Shown one piece after another: positions 37,400 through 46,874 of a stretch of DNA of 64,000 nucleotides. Within the stretch, counting starts at the first letter, position 1. The number at the start of each line of letters is the position of its first letter. Source of the stretch: Shinella sp. WSJ-2 (GTDB lineage Bacteria; Pseudomonadota; Alphaproteobacteria; Rhizobiales; Rhizobiaceae); contig NZ_QWBU01000003.1 of NCBI RefSeq assembly GCF_003432075.1, positions 434,001 through 498,000 of the forward strand, in the 5' to 3' direction. The position numbers were made by a program, and so were the translations under genes. The notes beneath the pieces were generated by a model. That model saw only the letters and a list, made by a program, of their open reading frames with translations. It was not told where the DNA came from and made no database searches.

Positions 37400-38053
37400 A
37401 TGTCCTTCACCTGCCTTGCGGCCGCCTTCACGCCCCTGGGACCGCTCGCCAAGCGCCTGCTGCCGCAGGCCTTCGCGGTCGATGACGGCTCGCATGACGC
37501 TGCCCATCTCATCCGCGTGTGGAAGAACGCCCGCCGCATCCAGGCGGAGGAGGGCGGCGATCCGCGTCTGCTCGCCGCCGCCGTGCTGTTGCACGATTGC
37601 GTGGCCGTGGAGAAGAATTCGCCGCTGCGCGCCGAGGCCTCGCGCCTTGCCGCCGAAAAGGCCGCCACGCTTCTCGCCGCCGAAGGCTGGAGCGATGCGG
37701 ATGTCGCCGCTGTCAGCCACGCCATCCTCACCCACAGCTTTTCCGCCAATATCGCGCCGGAGACGCTTGAGGCGAAGATCGTGCAGGATGCCGACCGGCT
37801 CGATGCCATCGGCATGGTGGGGGCTGCACGCTGCTTCTACATTGCCGGCCGCATGGGCAGCGGCCTCTACGATCCCATGGATCCGCTCGCCGAAAATCGC
37901 CCGCTCGACGACAAGGCCTTCGCTATCGATCATTTCGAGGTCAAGCTGTTCAAGCTGGCGGATGGTTTCCAGACGGCGGCGGGCGCCCGCATGGCGATGG
38001 AGCGCACGCAGCGCCTGCGCGCGATCCGCGACATGCTTCTGGATGAAATCTGA
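37400..38053 (+). CDS. HD-domain phosphohydrolase (YedJ-like)
   Basis: The ATG at 37400 gives 217 residues. HD motifs are present: GSHDAAHLIRVWKNA early, AAVLLHDCVAVE, and QDADRLDAIGMVGAARCF. The order fits stand-alone HD hydrolases such as YedJ, which act on phosphate esters or nucleotides with bound metal. Substrate is unknown. It starts 35 bases after the DUF2339 gene and could share its transcript. Confidence 0.88.
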   Translation: MSFTCLAAAFTPLGPLAKRLLPQAFAVDDGSHDAAHLIRVWKNARRIQAEEGGDPRLLAAAVLLHDCVAVEKNSPLRAEASRLAAEKAATLLAAEGWSDADVAAVSHAILTHSFSANIAPETLEAKIVQDADRLDAIGMVGAARCFYIAGRMGSGLYDPMDPLAENRPLDDKAFAIDHFEVKLFKLADGFQTAAGARMAMERTQRLRAIRDMLLDEI

Positions 38054-38132
38054 ACGAAAACATGCTTTTGTGCCGCCGGATTGAATCGTTTCGGCAGAGC
38101 GTTGAATCAAAGTTTGAAGGAAGGGACGTGCG

Positions 38133-38978
38133 ATGAAGATCGAGGGCCTCAACATTCACCCGCTGAAGAGCGGCCGGGCCATTCCCGTCGACAGCGCGAC
38201 GGTGCGCCTCGACGGTCTCGCCGGCGACCGCCGCTTCATGATCGTCGAGCCCGACGGCCGCTTCATCACCCAGCGCGAATTGCAGGCGCTCGCCCGTGTC
38301 GAGGCGACAATGGTGGGCGAAAGCCTGCATCTCGAAATGGAGGGCCGCCAGCTCTTCGCGAGCTTCGAGCCGGAAGACCGCCTCGATGTCACCGTCTGGG
38401 ACAGCCCCGTCAACGCCGCCGTCGCCGACGGGGCGGTGAACGACGTGCTGTCCGACTGGTTCGAGCGGCCGGTCAAGCTCGTCCACATGGATGCGCTGGC
38501 GCACCGCGCCGAAGGCGAGGACTGGGCCGGTCAGCCGGCGCCCGTCGGTTTCGCCGATGGTTTCCCTGTTCTCGTCACCACGACGGGCTCGCTGGCCGAT
38601 CTCAATCGCACGCTGGCCGCCAAGGGCCAGGAGCCCGTCGGCATGGACCGTTTCCGCACCAACATCCTCGTCTCCTGCGACGATCCCTGGGAAGAAGACC
38701 TCTGGGAAGCGATCGAGATCAACGGCATCGTCTTCGACTTCGTCAAACCCTGCGCGCGCTGCATCATGACCACGCAGGACCAGATGACCGGCGAACGCAT
38801 CGGCGGCAATCCCATCCAGGGGCTGGCCGAAAAGCGCATGTCCGCCGACCGCCGCGTGCCCGGCGTGCTCTTCGGCTGGAACGCCGTGCCGCGCGGCGAG
38901 GGCGAAATCCGCCTCGGTGATGCGGTGCGCGTGACGAAGACGCGCACCGAACGCTGGCCGATGAAGGTGCGGGCCTAA
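38133..38978 (+). CDS. MOSC domain protein with N-terminal beta-barrel
   Basis: This 281-residue protein has the MOSC N-terminal barrel (IEGLNIHPLKSGRAIPV, GLAGDRRFMIV) and a MOSC domain with DRFRTNILV and PCARCIMTTQDQMTG, whose Cys is the expected molybdenum or sulfur ligand. Relatives include YcbX and mARC-type N-hydroxylated-compound reductases. There is no ferredoxin domain, so a separate electron donor would be needed. Its end overlaps the convergent corA end by four bases. Confidence 0.9.
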   Translation: MKIEGLNIHPLKSGRAIPVDSATVRLDGLAGDRRFMIVEPDGRFITQRELQALARVEATMVGESLHLEMEGRQLFASFEPEDRLDVTVWDSPVNAAVADGAVNDVLSDWFERPVKLVHMDALAHRAEGEDWAGQPAPVGFADGFPVLVTTTGSLADLNRTLAAKGQEPVGMDRFRTNILVSCDDPWEEDLWEAIEINGIVFDFVKPCARCIMTTQDQMTGERIGGNPIQGLAEKRMSADRRVPGVLFGWNAVPRGEGEIRLGDAVRVTKTRTERWPMKVRA

Positions 38979-39967
38979 ACCCAGCCGCGCCGCTTGAAAT
39001 AGAGATAGGGCATCAGCGCGGAGATGATCATCAGGCCGACGGCGTAGGGATAGCCGAAGTGCCATTGCAGCTCGGGCATCAGCTCGAAGTTCATGCCATA
39101 GGCCGACGCGACCAGCGTCGGCGGCAGGAAGACCACCGAGGCGACTGTGAAGATCTTGATGATCTGGTTCTGCTCGAGATTGATCAGGCCGAGCGTCGCA
39201 TCGAGCAGGAAGTTGATCTTGCCCGACAGAAACGCGGCGTGGTCGCCAAGCGAAGCGGCATCGCGCTGCACAAGCTTTACCAGCTGGCGGATTTCCTTCG
39301 AGGGCTTGCGCGTCGGCGTCTCCAGCGCCGCATGATAGGCGACGAGGCGGGAGATGCTGACGAGGCTTTCGCGCACGCCGCTCAAAAAGTCGCCCTTGCG
39401 GCCGAGCTGTTCGATCAGTGCCTCTAGGTCACGCGTCTTCTTGGTGGATGACGCCTTCTTGCTGCGGAAGACTTCGCGCGAAATGCCGTCGATCTCGTTT
39501 CCCAGCCGCTCCAGCACATCCGCCATGCGATCGATCACGGCCTCGATGACGCCGAGCATGACATCCTCCCCGTTTTCGTAGCTGTGGCCGTTGCCGCGCA
39601 GCGCCCGCGCGCAGAAGGTGGCGAAGGGCTTTGCGTCGGCATGGCGCACCGTCACCAGGGTCGGGCCGCGCAGGATGAAGGTGATCGGCGTTTTGGCCGG
39701 CTCGTCGCTGTCGAGATTGGTCAGCGCCGTCATGGTCATGAAGGCGGCGCCATCCTCCTGGTAGAGGCGGGCGGAAAGCTCGATATCCTCCATCTCCTCG
39801 CGCGTCGGCATGGCAATATGCAGCGCGGCCTCGACGTCCTTTACCTCTTGTGTCGACGGGTTGAGGAGGTCGTACCAGAGGGCAGGCGCAATGGCCTGTT
39901 CGATGGCGGGATTGGAGATTTCGCGCAGGCAAAAACGGTCAGCCTTGCGGGCATAGATCTGCAGCAT
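38975..39967 (-). CDS. corA: CorA-family magnesium/divalent-cation transporter
   Basis: The ATG at 39967, with AAGGAGC upstream, gives 330 residues. A large cytoplasmic domain with long helices precedes two C-terminal membrane helices. The YGMNF signature lies at the end of the first helix, and the acidic loop between helices and a basic terminus (YFKRRGWV) complete the family pattern. It would form a pentameric Mg2+ channel. It converges on the MOSC gene. Confidence 0.93.
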   Translation of the reverse strand: MLQIYARKADRFCLREISNPAIEQAIAPALWYDLLNPSTQEVKDVEAALHIAMPTREEMEDIELSARLYQEDGAAFMTMTALTNLDSDEPAKTPITFILRGPTLVTVRHADAKPFATFCARALRGNGHSYENGEDVMLGVIEAVIDRMADVLERLGNEIDGISREVFRSKKASSTKKTRDLEALIEQLGRKGDFLSGVRESLVSISRLVAYHAALETPTRKPSKEIRQLVKLVQRDAASLGDHAAFLSGKINFLLDATLGLINLEQNQIIKIFTVASVVFLPPTLVASAYGMNFELMPELQWHFGYPYAVGLMIISALMPYLYFKRRGWV

Positions 39968-40198
39968 GCTTTGCTCCTTGGAGGGCGCTCTCGCCATCCG
40001 GAGCAAGCCGAAAAGCTGCTACCGGACGGGTCGCTTCATCGCTCTCGATAGTCGACTGTCGGGGTCCATTGATCTTATCCGGGTTCAATTGGCGTCCTAT
40101 GACACCTCAGGGTGGGATGCGCCCAAAATCGTTCCGCGTCAAGCACATCCGCGGGCCGCTTGAATCGAAATATTCCATCAACAGGGCTGATCGCTCGG

Positions 40199-40225
40199 TC
40201 AATTAAATTCGCTTTTGTTAATTGA
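40199..40225. promoter_or_regulatory. AT-rich inverted repeat upstream of MFS gene
   Basis: TCAATTAA (40199-40206) and TTAATTGA (40218-40225) form a perfect 8-bp inverted repeat with an 11-base spacer, 40 bases before the transporter start. Its AT-rich nature suits an operator over a promoter. Confidence 0.5.
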
Positions 40226-40265
40226 TGGCGCGACGTAGGTTTTGGCATTCGATCTGGAGACGACC

Positions 40266-41501
40266 ATGTCCGCCCCATCCACCGTTGCGGCGCCTGCCGC
40301 GAGCCGGCCCATGCCCTGGCTCATCATCATCGCCGGCTCGCTGATTGCGGTGCTGACTTTCGGCCCGCGCTCGGCGATGGGCTTTTTCCAGCTGCCCATG
40401 CTGCAGGATACCGGCTGGGACCGCACGACCTTCGGTCTCGCCATGGCCTTGCAGAACCTCGCCTGGGGCGTGAGCCAGCCGTTCTTCGGCGCCATCGCCG
40501 ACAAGTTCGGCACCTGGCGCGTGCTGCTGATCTCGGGTCTCGTCTATGCGCTCGGCCTGTTCCTCATGTCGCTCGGCACCTCGCCGCTCTGGCTGCATAT
40601 CGGCGGCGGCGTGCTGGTCGGCCTCGGGGTTGGCTCCGGCTCCTTCGGCATCCTGCTGTCGTCCTTCGCGCGCAATGTCACGCCCGAGCAGCGCTCCATG
40701 GCCTTCGGCATCTGCACGGCCGCTGGTTCGGCCGGCATGTTCCTGTTCGCGCCGCTGTCGCAGGGTCTGATCAGCGCCTATGGCTGGTCGGACAGCCTCG
40801 TCTATCTCGGCATGCTGATGCTGCTCGTGCCGCTGATCGCCATTCCGCTGCGCGGCAATTCCTCCTCCGGCATCACGTCGGCTACCGAATACAAGCAGAC
40901 GATCGGTGAGGCGCTGAAGGAAGCACTGGGGCATCGCAGCTATCTGCTGCTGGTGTCCGGCTTCTTCGTCTGCGGCTATCAGGTCGCCTTCATCACCGCG
41001 CATTTCCCGGCCTATCTCGGCGATCTCGGCATCGATGCGCGTTACGCTGTAATCGCGCTGGCGCTGATCGGCTTCTTCAACATCATTGGTTCGCTTGCCG
41101 CCGGCTTCATCGGCCAGCGTTATTCGAAGCCTTACTTCCTCGCCTATATCTATCTCGCCCGATCGGTTGCCGTTTCGGCCTTCATCCTGCTGCCGAAATC
41201 GCCGGCCTCCGTCATCATCTTCGCCATCGTCATGGGCCTGCTCTGGCTCTCCACGGTGCCGCCGACCAACGGCCTCGTCGCCATCATGTTCGGCACGAAG
41301 CATCTCGGTCTGCTCGGCGGCATCGTGTTTCTGTCGCACCAGATCGGCTCCTTCCTCGGCGTGTGGATGGGCGGCTATCTCTACGACCATTTCGGCACCT
41401 ACGATCCGGTGTGGTGGCTTGGCGTAGCACTCGGCATCTTCGCGGCCGTCGTCCACTGGCCGATCCAAGAGAAGAGCGTGCCGCGCCCGGCGATGGCCTG
41501 A
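40266..41501 (+). CDS. Major facilitator superfamily transporter
   Basis: The ATG at 40266 follows CTGGAGA and gives 411 residues with about twelve membrane helices. MFS landmarks include GFFQLPMLQDTGWDRTTFG, then GAIADKFGTWRVLL (loop 2-3 motif) and a repeat-like GFIGQRYSKPY in the second half. The profile is like small-solute importers of the OFA/monocarboxylate type, but substrate cannot be fixed. It has its own upstream inverted repeat and terminator, so it is a single-gene unit. Confidence 0.88.
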   Translation: MSAPSTVAAPAASRPMPWLIIIAGSLIAVLTFGPRSAMGFFQLPMLQDTGWDRTTFGLAMALQNLAWGVSQPFFGAIADKFGTWRVLLISGLVYALGLFLMSLGTSPLWLHIGGGVLVGLGVGSGSFGILLSSFARNVTPEQRSMAFGICTAAGSAGMFLFAPLSQGLISAYGWSDSLVYLGMLMLLVPLIAIPLRGNSSSGITSATEYKQTIGEALKEALGHRSYLLLVSGFFVCGYQVAFITAHFPAYLGDLGIDARYAVIALALIGFFNIIGSLAAGFIGQRYSKPYFLAYIYLARSVAVSAFILLPKSPASVIIFAIVMGLLWLSTVPPTNGLVAIMFGTKHLGLLGGIVFLSHQIGSFLGVWMGGYLYDHFGTYDPVWWLGVALGIFAAVVHWPIQEKSVPRPAMA

Positions 41502-41513
41502 TTGAAAACCATG

Positions 41514-41546
41514 GCGCCGCCCGAAGGAATTCCGGCGGCGCTTCTT
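41514..41546 (+). terminator. Terminator after MFS gene
   Basis: GCGCCGCC (41514-41521) pairs with GGCGGCGC (41534-41541) and is followed by TTCTT, twelve bases past the stop. Confidence 0.65.
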
Positions 41547-41609
41547 GCAAACCGTCACAAAAGTTTTTAAATCTAAACCACCGGCCAATGCCGGTTTTGT
41601 TTTGAAGCC

Positions 41610-41632
41610 ATTATGCTCAAACTGAGCAAAAT
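41610..41632. promoter_or_regulatory. Predicted NAD-regulator operator upstream of nadA
   Basis: The site has perfect TGCTCA-AAC-TGAGCA arms at 41614-41628, extending imperfectly to ATT...AAT on both sides. It lies about 40 bases before the nadA start, where a repressor would block the nadABC operon. A matching candidate regulator is encoded at 46875-47849. The link to that regulator is inference. Confidence 0.65.
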
Positions 41633-41672
41633 GGCTGACCCGCCAGAAACGGCGGAGGAGAAGGAGGGTTTC

Positions 41673-42752
41673 ATGACCATTCTGGCCCCGCATGCGGCGG
41701 AAGCCGAAAGCGCACGTTCGCTGACCGCAGCCGAGCGCTTTGGCGTACTGGAGAAGCCCGATCTCACCTTTACCCCGGAGATCGCCCGTGAGACGGAGCA
41801 TCTCTATGAGAAGGTGAAGCAGTTCATCCCCGCCTTTGAGTGGCCTGTCTATGCGCCCTATGTCGCCGCCATCAACCGGCTGAAGCGCGAGCGCGGCGCG
41901 GTCATTCTCGCGCACAATTACCAGACACCGGAAATCTTTCACTGCGTCGCCGATATCGTCGGCGATTCGCTGCAGCTCGCACGCGATGCCATGAAGGTGG
42001 ACGCCGAGATCATCATCCAGTGCGGCGTGCATTTCATGGCCGAGACCTCGAAGCTGCTGAACCCGGAAAAGACCGTGCTGATCCCGGACTCGCGCGCCGG
42101 CTGCTCGCTGTCGGAATCGATCACCGGCGAGGATGTGCGCCTCTTGAAGCAGCGCTATCCCGGCGTGCCCGTCGTCACCTATGTCAACACCTCGGCCGAC
42201 GTGAAGGCCGAGACGGACATCTGCTGCACCTCGTCCAATGTGCTTTCCGTAGTGGAAAGCCTGGAGAGCGACACCGTTCTCTGCATTCCCGACGAATATC
42301 TGGCGATGAACGTCGCCAAGCAGACCAACAAGAAGATCCTGACCTGGAAGGGCCATTGCGAGGTGCATGAGCGCTTCACGGCGGCCGAGCTGCTCTCCTA
42401 TAAGGAAGCCCATCCCGGCATCGAGATCATCGGCCATCCGGAATGCCACCCCGATGTCATCGCCGTCTGCGATTTCGCCGGTTCCACGTCGGGCATGATC
42501 AACTATGTGAAAGACAACCGTCCCTCGCGCGTGCTGCTCGTCACCGAATGCTCGATGGCGTCGAACATCCAGGCGGAACTGCCCGGGGTCGATTTCATAA
42601 AACCCTGCAATCTCTGTCCGCACATGAAGCGCATCACGCTGCCGAAGATCCTCGACAGCCTGGTGAACATGACGGAGGAGGTTCTGGTCGACCCGGCAAT
42701 CGCCGACCGTGCCCGCCTCGCCGTCGAGCGGATGGTGAATTTGAAGCAGTAG
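41673..42752 (+). CDS. nadA: Quinolinate synthase A
   Basis: The ATG at 41673 follows AAGGAGG and gives 359 residues; an ATG at 41613 lies inside the predicted operator and is rejected. It condenses iminoaspartate with dihydroxyacetone phosphate to quinolinate. Family features: [12 protein letters not shown], a DSLQLAR segment, [17 protein letters not shown] and PCNLCPHM, whose Cys residues bind the 4Fe-4S cluster. It is the first gene of nadA-nadB-nadC. Confidence 0.96.
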   Translation: MTILAPHAAEAESARSLTAAERFGVLEKPDLTFTPEIARETEHLYEKVKQFIPAFEWPVYAPYVAAINRLKRERGAVILAHNYQTPEIFHCVADIVGDSLQLARDAMKVDAEIIIQCGVHFMAETSKLLNPEKTVLIPDSRAGCSLSESITGEDVRLLKQRYPGVPVVTYVNTSADVKAETDICCTSSNVLSVVESLESDTVLCIPDEYLAMNVAKQTNKKILTWKGHCEVHERFTAAELLSYKEAHPGIEIIGHPECHPDVIAVCDFAGSTSGMINYVKDNRPSRVLLVTECSMASNIQAELPGVDFIKPCNLCPHMKRITLPKILDSLVNMTEEVLVDPAIADRARLAVERMVNLKQ

Positions 42753-42842
42753 GTCTCCTCTCGTTTGGGGAGAAGGGGCGGGAGTGCCCCCGCAGCGCGC
42801 CTTCCAGACAGGAGGGTTAAGCGGCGTGTCGGAGGAAAGAGC

Positions 42843-44441
42843 ATGCCCATTGATAGTTTCCGCCCGCAATCCTGGAACGGCATCGACGATATCGTCATCG
42901 TCGGCGGCGGTCTCGCCGGCCTGTTCTGCGCCCTGAAACTCGCCCCGCGTCCCGTCACGATCCTCGCCGCCGCGCCCATCGGGCAAGGCGCGTCGTCGGC
43001 TTGGGCGCAAGGCGGCATCGCTGCGGCGATGAGCCCCGGCGATACGTTCGACAAGCATGTCGCCGACACGCTGGAAGCCGGTGCCGGCATCGTCGACGAA
43101 AAGATGGCGCGCTTCATGGTCTCGGAGGGACCTGCGCGCATTCACGATCTGCTCGATTACGGCGTGCCCTTCGACCGCGATCTCGAGGGCAAGCTGATGC
43201 TGTCGCGCGAGGCGGCCCATTCCGAGCGCCGCATCGTGCGTGTCAAGGGCGACATGGCCGGCAAGGCCATCATGGAGGCGCTCATTGCCGCCGTGCGCAA
43301 CACGCCGTCGATCCGCGTGCTGGAAGGCTATGTCGTCGAGGAACTGGTGAGCGAAGGCCGCTTCATCTCCGGTGTCATCGCGCGTCCCGATGCCGGTCAG
43401 GCGAAGAACCGCGTGCATTTCCCGGCCCGTGCCGTGGTGCTCTGCTCGGGCGGCGTCGGCCATCTCTTTGCCGTCACTACCAATCCGTGGCAGGCCTGCG
43501 GGCAGGGGGTCGGTATGGCGGCCCGCGCCGGCGCAATTATCGCCGATCCGGAATTCGTTCAGTTCCACCCGACCGCCATCAATATTGGCCGCGACCCCGC
43601 ACCTCTTGCCACCGAGGCCTTGCGTGGCGACGGCGCGCATCTCATCAACTCCACCGGCCACCGCTTCATGCTGGATATCCACGCCGATGCCGAACTCGCC
43701 CCGCGCGATATCGTCTCGCGCGGTGTTTTCGCCGAAGTGCAGGCCGGCCGTGGCGCGTTCCTCGATTGCACCAAGGCGGTGGGCGCGCATTTCGCGGAAA
43801 TGTTCCCGACGGTCTATGCCTCGTGCAAGGCAGCCGGCATCGATCCCGTCACCCAGCCGATCCCCGTTGTGCCCGCCGTACATTACCACATGGGCGGCGT
43901 GCTGACGGACGCCGAAGGCCGCACCTCGATTGACGGCCTCTGGGCCGCCGGTGAAGTCACCTCGACCGGCGTGCATGGCGCCAACCGGCTTGCCTCGAAC
44001 TCGTTGCTCGAAGCCGTCGTCTTCTCCGCCCGCATCGCGGAGAACATCAAGGGCATGCTGCCGGAGCCGAAGCTTAACGACTGGGGCAAGAATGCCGGCG
44101 AGAGCGACGACCTCGTGACCATCGAGGACAGCGCTGCGCTGAAGCGCCTGCGCCGCATCATGAGTGATTGTGTCGGCGTGATCCGGAGCCGTGACGGCCT
44201 CAAGGCGGCGATCCGCGAAATCGCGACGCTGGAGCGCGAAAACAGCCGCATGCGCTTCCACAACATCGTCACGACCGCCAAGCTCATCGCAACGGGTGCT
44301 TACCTGCGCGAAGAAAGCCGCGGCGGCCATTACCGCTCCGATTTTCCCGAGCAGAAGGCAAGCTGGAAACACCGCACCTTCATCACGCTTGCGGAGGCCG
44401 ACAAGGTGGTCGCGGAACTCTCGGAAACGGCGGCGGCGTGA
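42843..44441 (+). CDS. nadB: L-aspartate oxidase
   Basis: The ATG at 42843 follows GGAGGAAAG and gives 532 residues. FAD-binding [17 protein letters not shown] lies near the N terminus. Further signatures are [12 protein letters not shown] and the later [10 protein letters not shown] and [26 protein letters not shown]. It oxidises aspartate to iminoaspartate, handed to NadA. It lies 90 bases after nadA and 39 before nadC. Confidence 0.96.
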   Translation: MPIDSFRPQSWNGIDDIVIVGGGLAGLFCALKLAPRPVTILAAAPIGQGASSAWAQGGIAAAMSPGDTFDKHVADTLEAGAGIVDEKMARFMVSEGPARIHDLLDYGVPFDRDLEGKLMLSREAAHSERRIVRVKGDMAGKAIMEALIAAVRNTPSIRVLEGYVVEELVSEGRFISGVIARPDAGQAKNRVHFPARAVVLCSGGVGHLFAVTTNPWQACGQGVGMAARAGAIIADPEFVQFHPTAINIGRDPAPLATEALRGDGAHLINSTGHRFMLDIHADAELAPRDIVSRGVFAEVQAGRGAFLDCTKAVGAHFAEMFPTVYASCKAAGIDPVTQPIPVVPAVHYHMGGVLTDAEGRTSIDGLWAAGEVTSTGVHGANRLASNSLLEAVVFSARIAENIKGMLPEPKLNDWGKNAGESDDLVTIEDSAALKRLRRIMSDCVGVIRSRDGLKAAIREIATLERENSRMRFHNIVTTAKLIATGAYLREESRGGHYRSDFPEQKASWKHRTFITLAEADKVVAELSETAAA

Positions 44442-44480
44442 GCCTGCCGTCTTCCTCTCGAATTTGAACAGGACAAGCCC

Positions 44481-45386
44481 ATGACCACCTCCTATCTCCC
44501 CGTCCTCTCCCCTCTGATGGTGGAAGATCAGGTGCGCGCAGCCCTTGCCGAGGATCTGGGCCGGGCCGGCGATATCACCAGCCAGGCGACGATCGGGCCG
44601 GAGATGAAAGCGACGGCCGAGCTGAATGCGCGCGAGCATGGCGTCGTGGCGGGGCTCGATCTGGCGCGCGAGGCGTTCCGGCTGATGGACCCTTCGATCC
44701 GTTTCGAGGCCTTCGTGCAGGACGGAGACAAGTTGGCGCCCGGCACGATCATCGCGAAAGTCTCGGGGCCGGCCCGGGCGGTGCTGTCGGCCGAGCGGGT
44801 GGCGCTGAATTTCCTCATGCATCTCTGCGGCGTCGCGACCCATACGGCCCGTTTTGCCGAAGAGATCGCACATACGCCGGCAAAAGTCTGCTGCACGCGA
44901 AAAACCATCCCGGGGCTCAGGGCACTAGAGAAGTATGCCGTGCGCATGGGGGGCGGTTCCTCGCACCGCTACGGGCTCGACGATGCGATCCTCATCAAGG
45001 ACAACCACATCGCGGTGGCCGCCGGCGTCGAAGGCGCCATCCGCTCGGCACGCGCCTTTGCCGGCCATCTTGTGAAGGTGGAGGTCGAGGTGACGACACT
45101 GGAGGAGCTGGAGGAGGCGCTGGAGGCGCAACCGGACGTGATCCTGCTCGACAATATGGGGCCTGAACTCCTGCGCCGGGCCGTCGAGATCAACCGTGAT
45201 TGCGCGGGCCTGACGGACGAAGCCTATGTCGCCGACGCGCGCCGCGTAAAGCTCGAAGCTTCGGGCAATGTCAATCTCCAGACTGTCAAACTGATTGCCG
45301 AAACCGGCGTAGACTATATCTCGACTTCGAAGATCACCATGGCGGCGCCGACGCTCGACATCGGCCTCGACGTCGTGGTGCGCTGA
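44481..45386 (+). CDS. nadC: Nicotinate-nucleotide diphosphorylase (carboxylating)
   Basis: This 301-residue enzyme converts quinolinate and PRPP to nicotinate mononucleotide. Family features are ALAEDLGRAGDITS, TRKTIPGLRALEKYAVRMGGG, HRYGLDDAILIKDNHI, and the C-terminal LEASGNVNL and VDYISTSKIT. It completes the de novo NAD operon. Confidence 0.96.
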   Translation: MTTSYLPVLSPLMVEDQVRAALAEDLGRAGDITSQATIGPEMKATAELNAREHGVVAGLDLAREAFRLMDPSIRFEAFVQDGDKLAPGTIIAKVSGPARAVLSAERVALNFLMHLCGVATHTARFAEEIAHTPAKVCCTRKTIPGLRALEKYAVRMGGGSSHRYGLDDAILIKDNHIAVAAGVEGAIRSARAFAGHLVKVEVEVTTLEELEEALEAQPDVILLDNMGPELLRRAVEINRDCAGLTDEAYVADARRVKLEASGNVNLQTVKLIAETGVDYISTSKITMAAPTLDIGLDVVVR

Positions 45387-45446
45387 GCGGAACACCCAGG
45401 AGAACGATGCGTTCCGTTTCCATGTGCAAACCATGGAGGACGCATC

Positions 45447-45959
45447 ATGTGGAAGATTTTGACGCTCGCGACGATGGCCGGGGCTCTTGCAACGCCCGCG
45501 CTCGCCCAGCAGGCGAAGACCACGGCCGAGGCGAATTTTGTCGATCTCAAGGGCAAGGAAACAGGCCGGGCGCATCTGACGGCGGGCAATGACGGTGTCC
45601 TTTTCGAGGTTGAAATTTCCGGCCTCGAGCCGCGCAAGTGGGTGGCGCTGCACGTTCACGAAACCGGCAAGTGCGACCACGAGCACGGCAACAAGGCGGC
45701 CGGCGGCCATTTCAATCCGGACAAGAAGGAACACGGTTTCATCGCGGCCAATGGACCGCATGCCGGTGACTTGCCAAACCAGTATGTGGCTGATGACGGC
45801 GTGCTGCGGGCGCAGATCTATTCGACGATGGTGCGCCTCGACGATGCCGAACGCGGCATTCGCGGGCGTGCGCTGATTGCGCATGCCGGTTCGGACGATT
45901 ATCGCACCGACCCGGCCGGCGGCGCGGGCGACCGCATCGCCTGCGCCGTGATCAAGTAA
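45447..45959 (+). CDS. sodC: Superoxide dismutase [Cu-Zn], periplasmic
   Basis: This 170-residue protein has a signal peptide (MWKILTLATMAGALATPALA). All metal ligands are in place: HVHETGKC, GGHFNP, HGFIAANGPHAGDLPN and the late LIAHAGSDDY. The disulfide pair is the Cys of GKC and the Cys of RIACAVIK. It detoxifies superoxide in the periplasm. GGAGGA precedes the ATG. It follows nadC by 60 bases; the link to NAD synthesis is probably only positional. Its stop is one base from the convergent mscS-type stop. Confidence 0.95.
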   Translation: MWKILTLATMAGALATPALAQQAKTTAEANFVDLKGKETGRAHLTAGNDGVLFEVEISGLEPRKWVALHVHETGKCDHEHGNKAAGGHFNPDKKEHGFIAANGPHAGDLPNQYVADDGVLRAQIYSTMVRLDDAERGIRGRALIAHAGSDDYRTDPAGGAGDRIACAVIK

Positions 45960-45960
45960 G

Positions 45961-46791
45961 CTATTCGGCCGGGGCCGCATCCGGCCCCGGTCCGGCCAGA
46001 TTCTGGCCGAAGGCGATACGTACGCGCCGGTTCATGTCGCGTGTCGTCTTGAACCATTGTGGAGTCGAAACCCAATAACGCAGCGTCAGCGTGGCCGAAC
46101 TGTCGCCGAGGCTGTCGACGAAGACCTGCGGCGCAGGCACAGATTCGATGGTCGGGTCCTCGCGCGCGATCTCCATCAGGCGGTCGATCTCGTCGTCGAT
46201 ATCCTTGTTGTCGGGCACGGTGACTTGCAGGTCGTGCTTACGCGTGCGCTCGCGACTGTAATTGGTGACCGGTGTGTTCCAGAGCGTCGAATTCGGCGCG
46301 AGACGATAGAGGCCGTCGCTGGTCCTGAGTTCGGTGGCAAACAGGCCAACCTCGGTTATCGTGCCGGTCACATCCTTCGTCTCGATATATTCGCCGACGC
46401 GGAAGGGGCGCAGCACCAGAAGCATGATGCCGGCCGCGATGTTCTGCAGCGTGCCCTGTAGGGCGAGGCCAATGGCGAGGCCGGCGGCACCCAGCGCGGC
46501 GATGATCGACGCGGTCTGCACACCGAACTGGCCGAGCACCGTTACGAAGACGAGTATGAGCACGGCGTAACGCAGGATATTGGCGAAGAAATGCGCGAGT
46601 GTCACGTCGATACCGCGCACATGCGATAGGCCTGAGAGGGCCCAGCTGTGCAGCACCCGCGACAGAAACCAGCCGAGCAAGAGCAGGACCAGCGCGCCGA
46701 AAATGGAAAAGGAATATTGCACGGCGAGCGCACTCGCCTGGGTGAGCGCCGCGCGCGAAGCGACGATGATATCGGTGGCTTGTTGTTCCAT
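45961..46791 (-). CDS. MscS-family mechanosensitive channel
   Basis: The ATG at 46791 follows GGGGAAG and gives 276 residues. There are about three membrane helices. The pore-lining helix carries the Gly/Ala-rich pattern ALGAAGLAIGLALQGTLQNIAAGIMLL, then the MscS beta domain with RPFRVGEYIETKDVTGTITEVGLFAT and a C-terminal alpha/beta part. It opens under membrane tension to release solutes. Confidence 0.94.
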   Translation of the reverse strand: MEQQATDIIVASRAALTQASALAVQYSFSIFGALVLLLLGWFLSRVLHSWALSGLSHVRGIDVTLAHFFANILRYAVLILVFVTVLGQFGVQTASIIAALGAAGLAIGLALQGTLQNIAAGIMLLVLRPFRVGEYIETKDVTGTITEVGLFATELRTSDGLYRLAPNSTLWNTPVTNYSRERTRKHDLQVTVPDNKDIDDEIDRLMEIAREDPTIESVPAPQVFVDSLGDSSATLTLRYWVSTPQWFKTTRDMNRRVRIAFGQNLAGPGPDAAPAE

Positions 46792-46874
46792 AGATACTTC
46801 CCCATCTGTTGACGTCGATGGGGGAAAGGCAGGGATACCGGATAAGTTCCGGCTCAATGTCGCCAGTCCCTGCG

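Noticed and set aside
40218-44873. A 1551-codon open frame on the minus strand
   Set aside because: It runs antisense to the MFS gene and nadABC, which are certain. Its composition (many Arg, Gly, His, Asp) is that of a mirror frame in GC-rich DNA.
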